From a bacterium (GTDB taxonomy: Bacteria > Bacteroidota > Ignavibacteria > SZUA-365): 64,000 bases of DNA. The stretch lies in NCBI GenBank assembly GCA_020444325.1, contig JAHLLD010000002.1, forward strand, positions 124,001-188,000, read 5' to 3'. Positions 17,346-27,162 of this stretch are shown piece after piece. A model generated the notes under the pieces. The model saw nothing but the letters and a program-made list of their open reading frames with translations, was not told the origin of the DNA and did no database searches. A program made the position numbers and the translations under genes. Positions within the stretch are counted from its first letter, which is position 1. Every line of letters starts with the position of its first letter.

Positions 17346-20135
17346 ATGTCCGATGACAGCACGCCCACCAACACCCTCGCCTCGGCCTATGATCCCGCAG
17401 CGGTCGAAGACCAGTGGTATCACTTTTGGGAGCAGGAGGGACTGTTTCACGCGGAAGCGGATCCCGATCGCAAACCGTTCACCATCGTGATTCCGCCGCC
17501 GAATATCACAGGTATGCTGACCATGGGACACGTTCTCAACAACTCCCTGCAGGATGTATTCCTGCGCTGGCACCGGCTCAAGGGCGAACATACGTGCTGG
17601 ATACCGGGAACGGACCACGCAGGGATTGCGACGCAGACTGTTGTCGAGAAGACGCTTAAGCGCGAGGAAGGGAAAAGCCGCCACGACCTCGGACGCGATG
17701 CATTTCTCGAACGCGTCTGGGAATGGCGCGAAAAATTTGGTGACATCATTTTCCGGCAGCTGCGCAAACTCGGTGTTGCCTGCGACTGGGACCGTACGGT
17801 GTTCACGATGGACGAATCGCTGTCACGTGCCGTGCGCGAAGTGTTCATCCGCCTCTACAAGAAGGACCTCATCTACCGCGGGAAGAGAATTATCAACTGG
17901 GATCCCGTCGCGCACACCGCCCTGTCGGACGAAGAGGTGGTATACAAGGAGCAGAACGGGAAACTCTGGCATATTCGCTACCCGATCATGACCGATGGCA
18001 AGCCATCGACGACGGACTTCCTCGTGGTTGCCACGACGCGGCCGGAAACCATGCTGGGCGATACCGCCATCGCGGTGCATCCGGAGGATGAGCGCTATGC
18101 GCAGCTGATCGGCAAAACGGTACTCCTGCCGTTGATGGATCGCGAAATCCCCATCGTCGGCGATACCTACGTGGAAAAAGATTTCGGGACGGGCGTCGTC
18201 AAAATCACTCCCGCCCATGACCCGAACGATTTTGAAGTGGGCGCACGTCACGATCTCGAGCAGATCAACGTCATGGACGTGGACGCCTCGATCAACGACA
18301 ACGGCGGGGCGTATGCCGGACTCGATCGCTATGAGGCACGCAAGCGCATTGTCGCCGATCTCGAGGCGAAGGGGTTGATGGAGAAGATCGAGGATTACAC
18401 GCACAGCGTCGGCTTCAGTGACCGTACCGATGTCGCCATTGAGCCGTACCTGTCCGACCAGTGGTTCCTCGCGATGAAAACACTCGCCGAACCGGCACTC
18501 GAAGTCGTGCGTGACGGTACGGTAAAGTTTTATCCTGAACGCTGGACTAAGACCTATGAGCACTGGATGACAAATATCCGCGACTGGACGATCAGTCGCC
18601 AGCTCTGGTGGGGCCATCGCATCCCGGTATTCTATTGCGATGCCTGCGGCTGGGAGGACGCCATGCAGGAAATGCCCGCGCAATGTCCCACCTGTGGTGC
18701 ATCGGATAAGCTCCGCCAGGATGAGGATGTGCTCGATACCTGGTTCTCTTCCTGGCTCTGGCCTTTCAGCGTTCACGGCTGGCCTGAAGACAGCGATGCA
18801 CTTCGCTATTTCTATCCCACCAGTGTACTCGTGACTGCGCCTGATATCATTTTCTTCTGGGTGGCGCGGATGATTATGGCCGGTCTCGAGTTCATGCCGG
18901 ACGTGCCATTGCCTGATGGTTCCCCACGAACCGACAAGAAAGACCTCGTGCCTTTCCACGCAGTGTACTTCACCAGTATCATCCGTGATGAGCAGGGGCG
19001 GAAGATGTCGAAATCGCTCGGCAATTCCCCGGATCCCCTCGATGTGATCGCCGAGTACGGTGCCGATGCGCTCCGCTTTACAGTCGCGTATCTCGCACCT
19101 CTTGGACAGGATGTCCTTTTCTCATCGCAGAAATGCGAAATCGGCCGCAACTTCGCCAACAAGGTGTGGAATGCCGGACGCTTCCTGCTGATGAACAAGG
19201 AGAAAATGGAGGCGAACGGGGAGTGGCGATTCCGTGAAGGACACTGGCATCAGAACGAGGCTGTGGTCAATCTCGCTGTCACCACACCACAGATGGAACT
19301 TGAAGACCGGTGGATATACAGCCGGCTCCACGAGACAATCCGCACGCTGCATGAAACGATGGATCGTTACCGGGTCAATGACATGTCGAAGACCATGTAC
19401 GAATTCGTCTGGCACGACTTCTGTGACTGGTATATCGAGCTTATCAAGGATCGGCTGTATTCTCCCGATGAAAAGCTGCGCCGTATCACCCTCGAGCGGG
19501 CGCTGTACGTGTACGATGCCATGCTCAAGCTGCTGCATCCCATCATGCCGTTCATCACCGAGGAAATCTGGCACAAAATGGAGTCCGGTCGTGAGGGACT
19601 CAGCATCATGGAGCAGAGTCTCCCTGAATTGAAGGAAGAGTACATCAACGACGATGCCGTGCAGCAGATGACCTTCCTGCAGTCCCTCGTCGATGGCGTC
19701 CGCACCATCCAGGGTGAGATGAACGTTCCTGCCGGGAAATCCTGCGATGTAGTCATCAATTGCCACGACGAAGCGCAGCAGAAGGCAATCGAGGAAAACA
19801 CGCATTTTCTCAAGCGGCTTGCGCGTATCAACGAGGTGACCGCGGGAAGCGGGCTCTCGCGTCCCGCGCTCTCGGCTACCACGGTGGTCGCAGGGGCGGA
19901 TGTGTATGTGCCGCTCGAGGGACTGATTGACGTCGCAGTCGAGCGCAAGCGGCTGGAGAAGGAGATCGGAAGGATTTCAGGGCTGTTGAAAGGTATTGAC
20001 TCGAAACTCGGAAATGCGAAGTTTCTGGACAATGCCCCGGCGGATGTCGTCGAGCGTGAACGTGACAAGCAAAACAACTTCCGTCGTATGCTAGAGCAAC
20101 TCGAATCAAATCTGAAAAGCCTTGAAAACGATTGA
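17346..20135 (+). CDS. valS: Valyl-tRNA synthetase
   Basis: Charges tRNA-Val. At 929 residues it is full length. Class I signatures are present: the HIGH-type motif as MGHVLNN (residues 60-66) and KMSKS at 553-557. The editing domain contains VATTRPETMLGDTA; a zinc-ribbon-like pair CDAC...CPTC precedes DVLDTWFSS. The anticodon-binding domain is followed by the C-terminal coiled-coil arm (VERKRLEKEIGRISGLLKG) typical of ValS and absent from IleRS. The last 14 bases overlap the next gene. Confidence 0.98.
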   Translation: MSDDSTPTNTLASAYDPAAVEDQWYHFWEQEGLFHAEADPDRKPFTIVIPPPNITGMLTMGHVLNNSLQDVFLRWHRLKGEHTCWIPGTDHAGIATQTVVEKTLKREEGKSRHDLGRDAFLERVWEWREKFGDIIFRQLRKLGVACDWDRTVFTMDESLSRAVREVFIRLYKKDLIYRGKRIINWDPVAHTALSDEEVVYKEQNGKLWHIRYPIMTDGKPSTTDFLVVATTRPETMLGDTAIAVHPEDERYAQLIGKTVLLPLMDREIPIVGDTYVEKDFGTGVVKITPAHDPNDFEVGARHDLEQINVMDVDASINDNGGAYAGLDRYEARKRIVADLEAKGLMEKIEDYTHSVGFSDRTDVAIEPYLSDQWFLAMKTLAEPALEVVRDGTVKFYPERWTKTYEHWMTNIRDWTISRQLWWGHRIPVFYCDACGWEDAMQEMPAQCPTCGASDKLRQDEDVLDTWFSSWLWPFSVHGWPEDSDALRYFYPTSVLVTAPDIIFFWVARMIMAGLEFMPDVPLPDGSPRTDKKDLVPFHAVYFTSIIRDEQGRKMSKSLGNSPDPLDVIAEYGADALRFTVAYLAPLGQDVLFSSQKCEIGRNFANKVWNAGRFLLMNKEKMEANGEWRFREGHWHQNEAVVNLAVTTPQMELEDRWIYSRLHETIRTLHETMDRYRVNDMSKTMYEFVWHDFCDWYIELIKDRLYSPDEKLRRITLERALYVYDAMLKLLHPIMPFITEEIWHKMESGREGLSIMEQSLPELKEEYINDDAVQQMTFLQSLVDGVRTIQGEMNVPAGKSCDVVINCHDEAQQKAIEENTHFLKRLARINEVTAGSGLSRPALSATTVVAGADVYVPLEGLIDVAVERKRLEKEIGRISGLLKGIDSKLGNAKFLDNAPADVVERERDKQNNFRRMLEQLESNLKSLEND

Positions 20136-20901
20136 CGCGCGCGGACGCTTCCGTGCACACGGCTCTCATGCGGTAACGCTGCTGCTCGCCATTCTGATCG
20201 CCAGCGGTACGGCATATGCACAGACCGAACCTGAGGCTCCGCGTGAACCGGAGAAACTGTATAACGGGTGGCAGTTCGCCCTGCTTGGCGGACTGAATCT
20301 CGGCTACATCAATGGTGAATACCATGGCGACTGCAACTGCGATTTTTATTCCGATGAGTACAGCGCCAATTCCTACTACGGAATGTCTCTGAATATCCCG
20401 CTCTTTTCCGATGCCTCGATCTATCTTCGTCTGGCGCGTAACCAATCGTCGACCTCCTGGGCTGTCGGGCGCACGGATTCGCTTTTTTCCACCGCGGGGA
20501 CGGGGACACTCATCAATGACCTCACGTTCAATTACGACCTTCTCCAGTTCGATGTACTCCTCCGCCTCTTTGGCCGCATTGACGGAGAGCGTGTGTATAT
20601 CGGTCCCAGCTTCGGTTTCGTGCAGAAGAAACGTATTCTGCTGACGGAGTCTGAAGTTGAAACCGGGGCTGTGCGCCTGATCGAGGATGGCCCCATCGCT
20701 GTCGAGCATGACCTGCGCATGTCTTTCGTCATCGGCGCTGAGTACGCGTTTGTCCCATTCCGCAATATCTATGTCATTCCTGCAATCGAGGTGGACTATG
20801 CATTTGACAAGCTGCTGCGGGACGAATCGACCGCGCCCGCATTCAGTTGGCGTCCGACATTCTACCGGGCCTATGTTACCGTCGCCTATCAGATGTTCTG
20901 A
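20122..20901 (+). CDS. Outer-membrane beta-barrel protein, family not recognised
   Basis: A 259-residue exported protein. A signal peptide ends at TAYAQ (around residue 34), then alternating hydrophobic strands run to a C-terminal aromatic (YVTVAYQMF), as in outer-membrane barrels of about ten strands. A short Cys-containing loop (GDCNCDFYSDEY) lies near residue 75. The start appears to be a TTG within the end of valS. No catalytic motif is visible. It is probably cotranscribed with the next gene, which begins three bases after its stop, so the two may work together at the cell surface. Confidence 0.7.
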   Translation: MKTIDARGRFRAHGSHAVTLLLAILIASGTAYAQTEPEAPREPEKLYNGWQFALLGGLNLGYINGEYHGDCNCDFYSDEYSANSYYGMSLNIPLFSDASIYLRLARNQSSTSWAVGRTDSLFSTAGTGTLINDLTFNYDLLQFDVLLRLFGRIDGERVYIGPSFGFVQKKRILLTESEVETGAVRLIEDGPIAVEHDLRMSFVIGAEYAFVPFRNIYVIPAIEVDYAFDKLLRDESTAPAFSWRPTFYRAYVTVAYQMF

Positions 20902-20904
20902 TGC

Positions 20905-23430
20905 ATGATGGTCTTGCGATCACTCGCTGCTTTGCTCCTCGCCGGAGTCGTGTCGTCGCTGCTGCTTTCCGGTGGCGGAAGGCCGGATTCGGGGAGATCA
21001 CCCGCTGAATATGACAGGCCTGATGCTGCTGCGAAGTATTTTTACGAGCAGCGTGCATGGCCAAACGGCATTCCCCCCCGTGCATACGAAAGTGCAGCGG
21101 CGCATGTCCGCAGTATGGACGCGCAGGGTCTGCGAAAATCCGCCCCTCAGTGGCGCTGGCTGAATCTTGGTCCCGTCAACATCGCTGGCCGTATCCGGTC
21201 CATGGCGATTGATCCGAAGGACCCCACTGTCATCTATGCCGGAAGCGCAGGGGGAGGCGTCTGGAAATCGACGAACAGTGGATTTGACTGGCGTGCGCTC
21301 GGTGATCTGCTTCCCAATCTCCGTATCGGTGCCATCGCGGTGGATCCGTTCGACAGTGATCGCATCCTTGCAGGATGTGGCGAGGGATATGTCGCATGGC
21401 AGGGTGCTGCTGCGTTCGGACAGGGGATTTATCTCAGCAGTGATGGGGGAGAGAGCTGGGAACTGCTGCCATCCACGCTCGGCAGGGATTTCTGGTATGT
21501 GTATGATGTGGATTTCGATCCGTATCAACCTGATGTCGTGCTCGCCTGCACCTGGCAGGGTGTCTATCGCAGCAGCGATGGCGGACAGAGCTGGCGCAAT
21601 ATCCTGTCTTCACAGGTCTCGGTGTTTTCTGCCATGGTGGCGTTTTCAGAAACCCAGGCAGGTGTGGTGTATGCCGGACTCGAAGCGATGGGCATATACC
21701 GCTCTACCGATCATGGGGAGCACTTTACCTCACTTGGCCAGGTTCTCGATACGCAGTATTCGCGCGTCGTGATCGCACCCGCTCCATCGGACGGCGATAT
21801 CATCTATGCGGCGTTCACCGATCATGTGGGCAAAACCTGTGCAGGGTTGATGAAGAGCAGCAACGGAGGCATGAGCTGGGAAGAGCTGCCCATTCCGTAC
21901 AGCCGGGTCAGCGGCGTGAATTACATGGGTGAGCAGGGGAGGTTCAACAGCACGCTCACTGTACATCCGGCCGACCCGAATACTGTCTGGGCGGGCGGAA
22001 TCGACCTGCATCGAAGTACGGATGGCGGTTTCAGCTGGCAGCAAATGACGAACTGGTATCCTTACAGGGACTACAGCTATGTGCATGCCGATCAGCACGT
22101 CCTCCTTTTCAATCCCGCGAACCCAGGAGAGATGCTGGCCGCGAGCGACGGCGGCATGTTCCGCTCGCTGGACGGTGGTGAAAACTTTGCAGAAATGACT
22201 TCCGGAATGGTGACTGTTCAGTTCCACAGCGGCGCACCGCATCCGCACAGCGACATGGTGCTCGGTGGTACGATCGACAACGGGAATCTTCGTGTTCTTG
22301 ATGGCGACCTGTGGACGGATGTCACCGGTGGCGATGGAGGCTACACGGCGATCGATCCCGACGAGCCCCGCTACATGTACGCCGAACTGTACTATCTGCA
22401 TTTCATGAAATCAACGGATTTTGGCCGCACCTTCTATCGTGCCATGAACGGTATCCCGAGAGCGCAGGATTTCGGAAGCAGTGACCCCGTGGGTTTCATT
22501 GCTCCATTCGAAATGTCTCCGCTTTCACCGAAGACACTGTATGCGGGTACCAACCGCGTCTATCGTACCACCAACGGTGCGGAATTATGGGAGCGCATCA
22601 GTGACGACCTCGCCGGAAACAATGCCTTTATTACGGCAATCGGACTCGCGGCCTCAGATCCGGATGTGATATACGTGGGCAGTTCACGTGGACGAGTCAG
22701 TGTAACGACGAATGGTGGGGATTCCTGGACGCGCATAGACCAGGGATTGTTTTCGTTTTTCATCACCGACTTTGCGGTGCATCCTGCCGATCCCCGCGAT
22801 GTGATTGTGACGCTCAGTGGTTTCGGGTCGCCCCATGCCTGGCGCAGCACGGATGCAGGGGGGAGCTGGACATCGATCGCAGGCGAAGGTGCGACAGCGC
22901 TGCCGGATATCCCGGCCAACACTGTCTTCAGGCATCCCGAACTGGATCGGGAGATCTACGTTGGAACAGATGTCGGCCTGTTTGTATCCACGGATAAAGG
23001 CCTGACCTGGGCAGTGGATAACGAAGGTATCGGCAATGTCATCATCGCCGATCTGCGCATGCGAGCTGACGGTGTGCTGTTTGCAGCAACACACGGACGC
23101 GGCATGTATCGATCCAGCCGCTCCATCTTCTCGGACGCTCCGGTGCCGGTTACCGTTGCGTGGCTGGGACAGAATTATCCCAACCCTGTCACCTCTGCCA
23201 CCGGTGCGGAGACCATCATCCCCTACAGCCTGGCCGGGGAAGGCGATGTTGCAATCCGGATTTCTGATATGGCCGGACGACGCATTCGGGAACGGCGCTT
23301 CAGATTTCAATCCTCCGGCGACTACCGTTTCCCCCTCGATATGCGTGGGATTTCAAGCGGTGCGTATTCCGTGCAGCTGTTTTTCAACGGTGCACTCTCC
23401 GGAGAACGCAGACTGCTGCGAGTGCGATGA
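20905..23430 (+). CDS. Secreted BNR/sortilin-like propeller protein with T9SS sorting domain
   Basis: A signal peptide (MMVLRSLAALLLAGVVSSLLLSG) is followed by ~650 residues of beta-propeller built from repeats of the type YAGSAGGGVWKSTNSGFDW and VYRSSDGGQSWRNI, the sortilin/BNR pattern of Ser/Thr-Asp-Gly-Gly-x-Ser-Trp. The last ~90 residues are a T9SS type A sorting domain (LGQNYPNPV, MAGRRIRERRF, ISSGAYSVQLFF). The protein should be exported by Sec, moved across the outer membrane by T9SS and attached to the surface. Ligand unknown. Some relatives are glycoside hydrolases acting on xyloglucan, but the key acidic residues cannot be assigned here. Confidence 0.88.
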   Translation: MMVLRSLAALLLAGVVSSLLLSGGGRPDSGRSPAEYDRPDAAAKYFYEQRAWPNGIPPRAYESAAAHVRSMDAQGLRKSAPQWRWLNLGPVNIAGRIRSMAIDPKDPTVIYAGSAGGGVWKSTNSGFDWRALGDLLPNLRIGAIAVDPFDSDRILAGCGEGYVAWQGAAAFGQGIYLSSDGGESWELLPSTLGRDFWYVYDVDFDPYQPDVVLACTWQGVYRSSDGGQSWRNILSSQVSVFSAMVAFSETQAGVVYAGLEAMGIYRSTDHGEHFTSLGQVLDTQYSRVVIAPAPSDGDIIYAAFTDHVGKTCAGLMKSSNGGMSWEELPIPYSRVSGVNYMGEQGRFNSTLTVHPADPNTVWAGGIDLHRSTDGGFSWQQMTNWYPYRDYSYVHADQHVLLFNPANPGEMLAASDGGMFRSLDGGENFAEMTSGMVTVQFHSGAPHPHSDMVLGGTIDNGNLRVLDGDLWTDVTGGDGGYTAIDPDEPRYMYAELYYLHFMKSTDFGRTFYRAMNGIPRAQDFGSSDPVGFIAPFEMSPLSPKTLYAGTNRVYRTTNGAELWERISDDLAGNNAFITAIGLAASDPDVIYVGSSRGRVSVTTNGGDSWTRIDQGLFSFFITDFAVHPADPRDVIVTLSGFGSPHAWRSTDAGGSWTSIAGEGATALPDIPANTVFRHPELDREIYVGTDVGLFVSTDKGLTWAVDNEGIGNVIIADLRMRADGVLFAATHGRGMYRSSRSIFSDAPVPVTVAWLGQNYPNPVTSATGAETIIPYSLAGEGDVAIRISDMAGRRIRERRFRFQSSGDYRFPLDMRGISSGAYSVQLFFNGALSGERRLLRVR

Positions 23431-23485
23431 GGGACTGCCGCTGTCTTTTCATGAGAATTCGAGGGCCCGATACCTTCATTGCGAC

Positions 23486-24490
23486 TCAGTACATTTCCTG
23501 CATGATACGAGCTGCAACTCTGGGACGATAGTGTGACAGTTCGTAGTAATTCCGGTAATCTTCAGTGATATCGTTGACCCCCGAGTAATTCGCCACGCAA
23601 CTTTCGCCGAAAATTTCCCGCAGACTCTGCACATCCTTCGGATTCAGGGGACGCTGATTGTAGAGCGGACTGATGACGATTCGCAGTTCGGTGCTGTCCG
23701 CGGCGAATACCTCCTGCATTTCCTTCAACATGTGGCGTTGCGAAGCTCCGAGGCAGGGCGGGGAAGGGGGCGGAACGGATGATCGCCTGCGAAATCTTTC
23801 CCTCTTCGCGGCATCGTAGAATGACCCCTCGGCTATCGCTTCCTCGAATTGCGGATAACTGATTTCATTCGTCACGCGATCGTAATGCATGGGCTCGGCG
23901 TTCAGGACATTGTGATCGCGCATGTAATCGCGAAATTGACCGGTGAGCATAAAATCGTAGTACGCGAGCAGGAAGTGGGGATCGAGATAGGCAAGGAGAA
24001 AACTGCCATGGAAGGCCGCGATATTGCTGTATCCGACAAGGCGCGGCGGAGTGATGAGCAGATGTGCCCCACGCTCTTCGGCACGATAAAACAGGCTGTA
24101 GTCCGCCACGATAATCGCATGTGCAATGTCGACATCGTTGGCTCCCAGATACATCACTTTTTTATGCAGGTTGTACAGAGATTCGTCTGAGCCGTCGAAA
24201 TGGAACGGCGAGGCCGCCTGCGGCAGGTGACGCTTCCAGTCTGACACACGCCAGAATATTGAGCGGGAGTTTCCGAAGATGAAGGCATTGTACTGCTGTC
24301 TGTCATATTGCTGTGCAAAGGTCTCTGTGCTGACATAGCCGCGGTTCAGTACCACGTAATCCGGTTGGCCAGACCGGTAGTAGACATCATGACTGAAGAC
24401 GACCTTGAACGGATCCATGGGGATGTACAGCGCAAGCAGGAGCAGCAGCGGAGAGAAGAAAAGTAATATCTGACGCAGATAGCGCTTCAT
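23486..24490 (-). CDS. SGNH-like companion protein of the MBOAT acyltransferase
   Basis: A 334-residue protein with one N-terminal membrane anchor (residues 5-25) and an extracytoplasmic domain. NAFIFGNSRS resembles the SGNH hydrolase block I seen in AlgJ/AlgX/DltD-type partners, and YYELSHYRPRVA near the C-terminus has the histidine expected of block V. The usual catalytic Asp before His is not obvious. It starts 12 bases after the MBOAT gene on the same strand. By analogy it would receive the acyl group from the MBOAT protein and place it on an exported polymer. The fold assignment is tentative; the operon context is clear. Confidence 0.65.
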   Translation of the reverse strand: MKRYLRQILLFFSPLLLLLALYIPMDPFKVVFSHDVYYRSGQPDYVVLNRGYVSTETFAQQYDRQQYNAFIFGNSRSIFWRVSDWKRHLPQAASPFHFDGSDESLYNLHKKVMYLGANDVDIAHAIIVADYSLFYRAEERGAHLLITPPRLVGYSNIAAFHGSFLLAYLDPHFLLAYYDFMLTGQFRDYMRDHNVLNAEPMHYDRVTNEISYPQFEEAIAEGSFYDAAKRERFRRRSSVPPPSPPCLGASQRHMLKEMQEVFAADSTELRIVISPLYNQRPLNPKDVQSLREIFGESCVANYSGVNDITEDYRNYYELSHYRPRVAARIMQEMY

Positions 24491-24502
24491 GCGTTTGAGG
24501 TC

Positions 24503-25939
24503 TCAGAACTGGAAATAGATAAACGTTTGCGGTTCCCCGCCGTAGTAGAAGATGAGTGCTGCGATCCCGTAGTACAGCGTCCATCGCAACGGCGCAGGCA
24601 TTCGCTTCCCGCTCAGCTGAAGGACGTGTTCCCGGTCGCGCTGCAGCCACTCGGCAGCAAGAAAGAGTAGTGCTACAAGGGGGAAATATCCGAACGCAAG
24701 GGTCGGCGGCGTGAAGAGGGTAGCAGAAAATATATTCCCAATATAAGTGAGTGCATCGCCGACTGTGGCTGCGCGGAAAAATACCCAGGCCAGACAGGTG
24801 AGTGCGAAGGTGACAGCCATCTGAAAAGTTTCACGGATCCCCGGCAGTATGCGTCCCTCTGCCACCGTGTTCGTATGCGACCTGTTGCGATCACGCAGGA
24901 GCAGTGGAAGGAAGTACAGCGCGTTTAGCGCTCCCCACACGATGAAGGTCCAGTTCGCCCCGTGCCAGAATCCGCTGACCACGAAAATGATGAGCACGTT
25001 GCGAATCTGCTTCCACCTGTTGCCACGACTGCCGCCAAGGGGAATGTAGACGTAATCTCGGAACCAGGTGGAAAGGGAAATATGCCATCTGCGCCAGAAC
25101 TCTGCGATGTCGCGCGAGAAATACGGGAAGGCGAAGTTGCGCATGAGATCGAAACCGAAAAGACGCGCTGTCCCGATGGCGATATCGGAATATCCTGAGA
25201 AATCCCCGTAAATCTGCAATGCGAAAAACACGGCCCCGAGCACAAGCGTACTGCCCGGCAGTTCCGCGGAGTGGTTGAAAATGTGATCGGCGAATACCGC
25301 TGCATTGTCGGCGATGACGATTTTCTTGAAGAGGCCCCAGAGAATCTGTCGCGATCCATCGAGTGCGCTGTCATACGAGAATACGCGGGGACGCTGGAAT
25401 TGCGGGAGCAGATTGCTTGCGCGTTCGATGGGACCCGCCACCAGTTGCGGGAAAAAGGCAACGAATGCAAAGAACGAAATGATATCCTTCGACGCCTCCA
25501 TGTTCCCCCGATACACATCGATGGAATAACTGAGTGTCTGGAATGTGTAAAAGCTGATGCCGACGGGGAGAATAATGTAGAGCCGTGCGGGGTCGATGTG
25601 ATGCCCGAACAGGGTGAAGGCGTCGGAGAAGCTCTGCGCGAAGAAATTGAAATACTTGAAGAAACCCAGCAGTCCGAGATTCACTCCGAGACTGAGGCCG
25701 AGGAGCAGGCGCCGCATGCTGCGCGCCCGCACCTCCGCCAGACCGAGTCCAACGAGAAAATCGACCATGGAGCTGAGCAGGATCAGCGAGAGAAAGCGCC
25801 AGTCCCACCATCCATAGAATAAATAGCTTGCTGCAAGAAGCAGGAGATTCTGCAGCCCCGTTTTCCGGGCGGCAGCAAACCAGTAGAGAACAAATACCAG
25901 CGGCAGGAATACCGCGAATTCTATGGAATTGAATAGCAC
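24503..25939 (-). CDS. MBOAT family O-acyltransferase (AlgI/DltB type)
   Basis: Integral membrane protein of 478 residues that moves an acyl group from the cytoplasm onto an exported glycan or teichoic-like polymer. It starts with the family N-terminus LFNSIEFAVFLPLVFVLYWF and has FFKYFNF, LPVGISFYTFQTLSYSIDVYRG, DIAEFWRRWHISLSTWFRDYVYIPLGG and the catalytic histidine in VSGFWHGANWTFIVWG. About eleven membrane segments are expected. Its neighbour is an SGNH-like partner, as in AlgI-AlgJ and DltB-DltD systems. The acceptor polymer is unknown, since no polysaccharide synthase is nearby. Confidence 0.92.
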   Translation of the reverse strand: MLFNSIEFAVFLPLVFVLYWFAAARKTGLQNLLLLAASYLFYGWWDWRFLSLILLSSMVDFLVGLGLAEVRARSMRRLLLGLSLGVNLGLLGFFKYFNFFAQSFSDAFTLFGHHIDPARLYIILPVGISFYTFQTLSYSIDVYRGNMEASKDIISFFAFVAFFPQLVAGPIERASNLLPQFQRPRVFSYDSALDGSRQILWGLFKKIVIADNAAVFADHIFNHSAELPGSTLVLGAVFFALQIYGDFSGYSDIAIGTARLFGFDLMRNFAFPYFSRDIAEFWRRWHISLSTWFRDYVYIPLGGSRGNRWKQIRNVLIIFVVSGFWHGANWTFIVWGALNALYFLPLLLRDRNRSHTNTVAEGRILPGIRETFQMAVTFALTCLAWVFFRAATVGDALTYIGNIFSATLFTPPTLAFGYFPLVALLFLAAEWLQRDREHVLQLSGKRMPAPLRWTLYYGIAALIFYYGGEPQTFIYFQF

Positions 25940-25972
25940 TGGCGCTCTTCAGGCTGTCAGGGGTACTGAGGC

Positions 25973-27133
25973 TTACAGTCCGAGCTTCTTGCGAAGAGCG
26001 GACGGAATGGCATCCTTGTGCAGCATGATCGACAGCGTTTTGCATCTTACGAATGCAGACGACGCATAGAAATGTCCATCGAATTTGCTGCGGTCAACGC
26101 CCCAGGAATTTTTCACGTAATAATACTTCGTCCCATCCTGATCTTTGGCGCTGCCGATGATATGCATGCCGTGGTCGTCAGTGGTGCTGTAGTTGTCAAA
26201 CGCTTTCTGCCGCATCTCCTGTGTGACGACCTTCTGGGGAACAGGGGTCACGAAAACTGAGTCGGCCTCGGTTTTGCGCATGTCATCCCAGTCCTTCGCC
26301 GGAAGGACAGCGAGTCCCTTGCGGTAATCGAATCCCTTTTCACTGACATCGCTTGCCCACGCAACGGTATAGCCATTATCGAGTGCGTTGTCAATGGTTT
26401 CCATCAACTCGTCGAGTGGAAGATTGTACACGAGGCCATAATCCCAGTTGTCCGGTACTTCAAGAATGAAAGGCCTGTAGAAAGGATGATGCGTGAAGGA
26501 ACTCAGCAGCACATAATCGTCGGCATTGAGCCCGAGCACATTGTCAGCGAAGCTCCGCGGGGTGTAGGATGATCCTTCATATGCGAAGTTTGCAGGATAA
26601 TCACCGAGGTAGGCGTCAAGAATGCCATCGAGACCTTTCTCCCAGACCGGTGTCAGTTTACGGTTTTGATTCTTGATCACGGCGTCAACGTAGCCTTTGA
26701 TGACAGCGTCGAGCTCTCCGTGAATGTGTTTTTCCTCGTCATACTCGAGACCGGGGTACGCTGCGTCAGGGACCATGCCACGGTTCTTCAGGACGGTGAG
26801 CACGTCATTGAACGCGCCGCCTGCGGCGAGCTGGGCGTTGCCGTGTAATCGGACATACTTCACAGCCTTACTGTGGTAGGTGTTGCGTACGACGAACATT
26901 TCCGACAGATCGAAGTTGCCTTTTCCCATTCGCAGGAGTTCCGATTCGAGCAGGGAGATGCCGGAGAAGCTCCAGCAGGTGCTCGATCTGTACTGGTTTT
27001 TAACCGGCGTGGCGGGGAGGTTGGTAATGGTGGTGAACTGATACCCGAACGATGCCGTGTCGGCGTCATCCTGCGCATGGCAGAACGTCGAGACGGAGAG
27101 GAGGATAAGCAGTGCAAACGTCGAGGTTTTCAT
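25973..27133 (-). CDS. Secreted C1 family cysteine peptidase (bleomycin hydrolase-like)
   Basis: A signal peptide (cleavage near FCHAQ) precedes a papain-fold peptidase. The catalytic set is complete: Gln in KNQYR, Cys in SSTCWSFSG six residues later as in papain (Gln19/Cys25), His in DDHGMHIIG and Asn in VKNSWG. The large insertion between Cys and His and the overall length fit family C1B (bleomycin hydrolase/aminopeptidase C). Most C1B enzymes are cytoplasmic hexamers; the signal peptide makes this an envelope or secreted version, as seen in other Bacteroidota. It precedes the MBOAT pair by 33 bases and may belong to that transcription unit. Confidence 0.88.
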   Translation of the reverse strand: MKTSTFALLILLSVSTFCHAQDDADTASFGYQFTTITNLPATPVKNQYRSSTCWSFSGISLLESELLRMGKGNFDLSEMFVVRNTYHSKAVKYVRLHGNAQLAAGGAFNDVLTVLKNRGMVPDAAYPGLEYDEEKHIHGELDAVIKGYVDAVIKNQNRKLTPVWEKGLDGILDAYLGDYPANFAYEGSSYTPRSFADNVLGLNADDYVLLSSFTHHPFYRPFILEVPDNWDYGLVYNLPLDELMETIDNALDNGYTVAWASDVSEKGFDYRKGLAVLPAKDWDDMRKTEADSVFVTPVPQKVVTQEMRQKAFDNYSTTDDHGMHIIGSAKDQDGTKYYYVKNSWGVDRSKFDGHFYASSAFVRCKTLSIMLHKDAIPSALRKKLGL

Positions 27134-27162
27134 GATAATGCCTGTGATAGAACAAGGGATAC

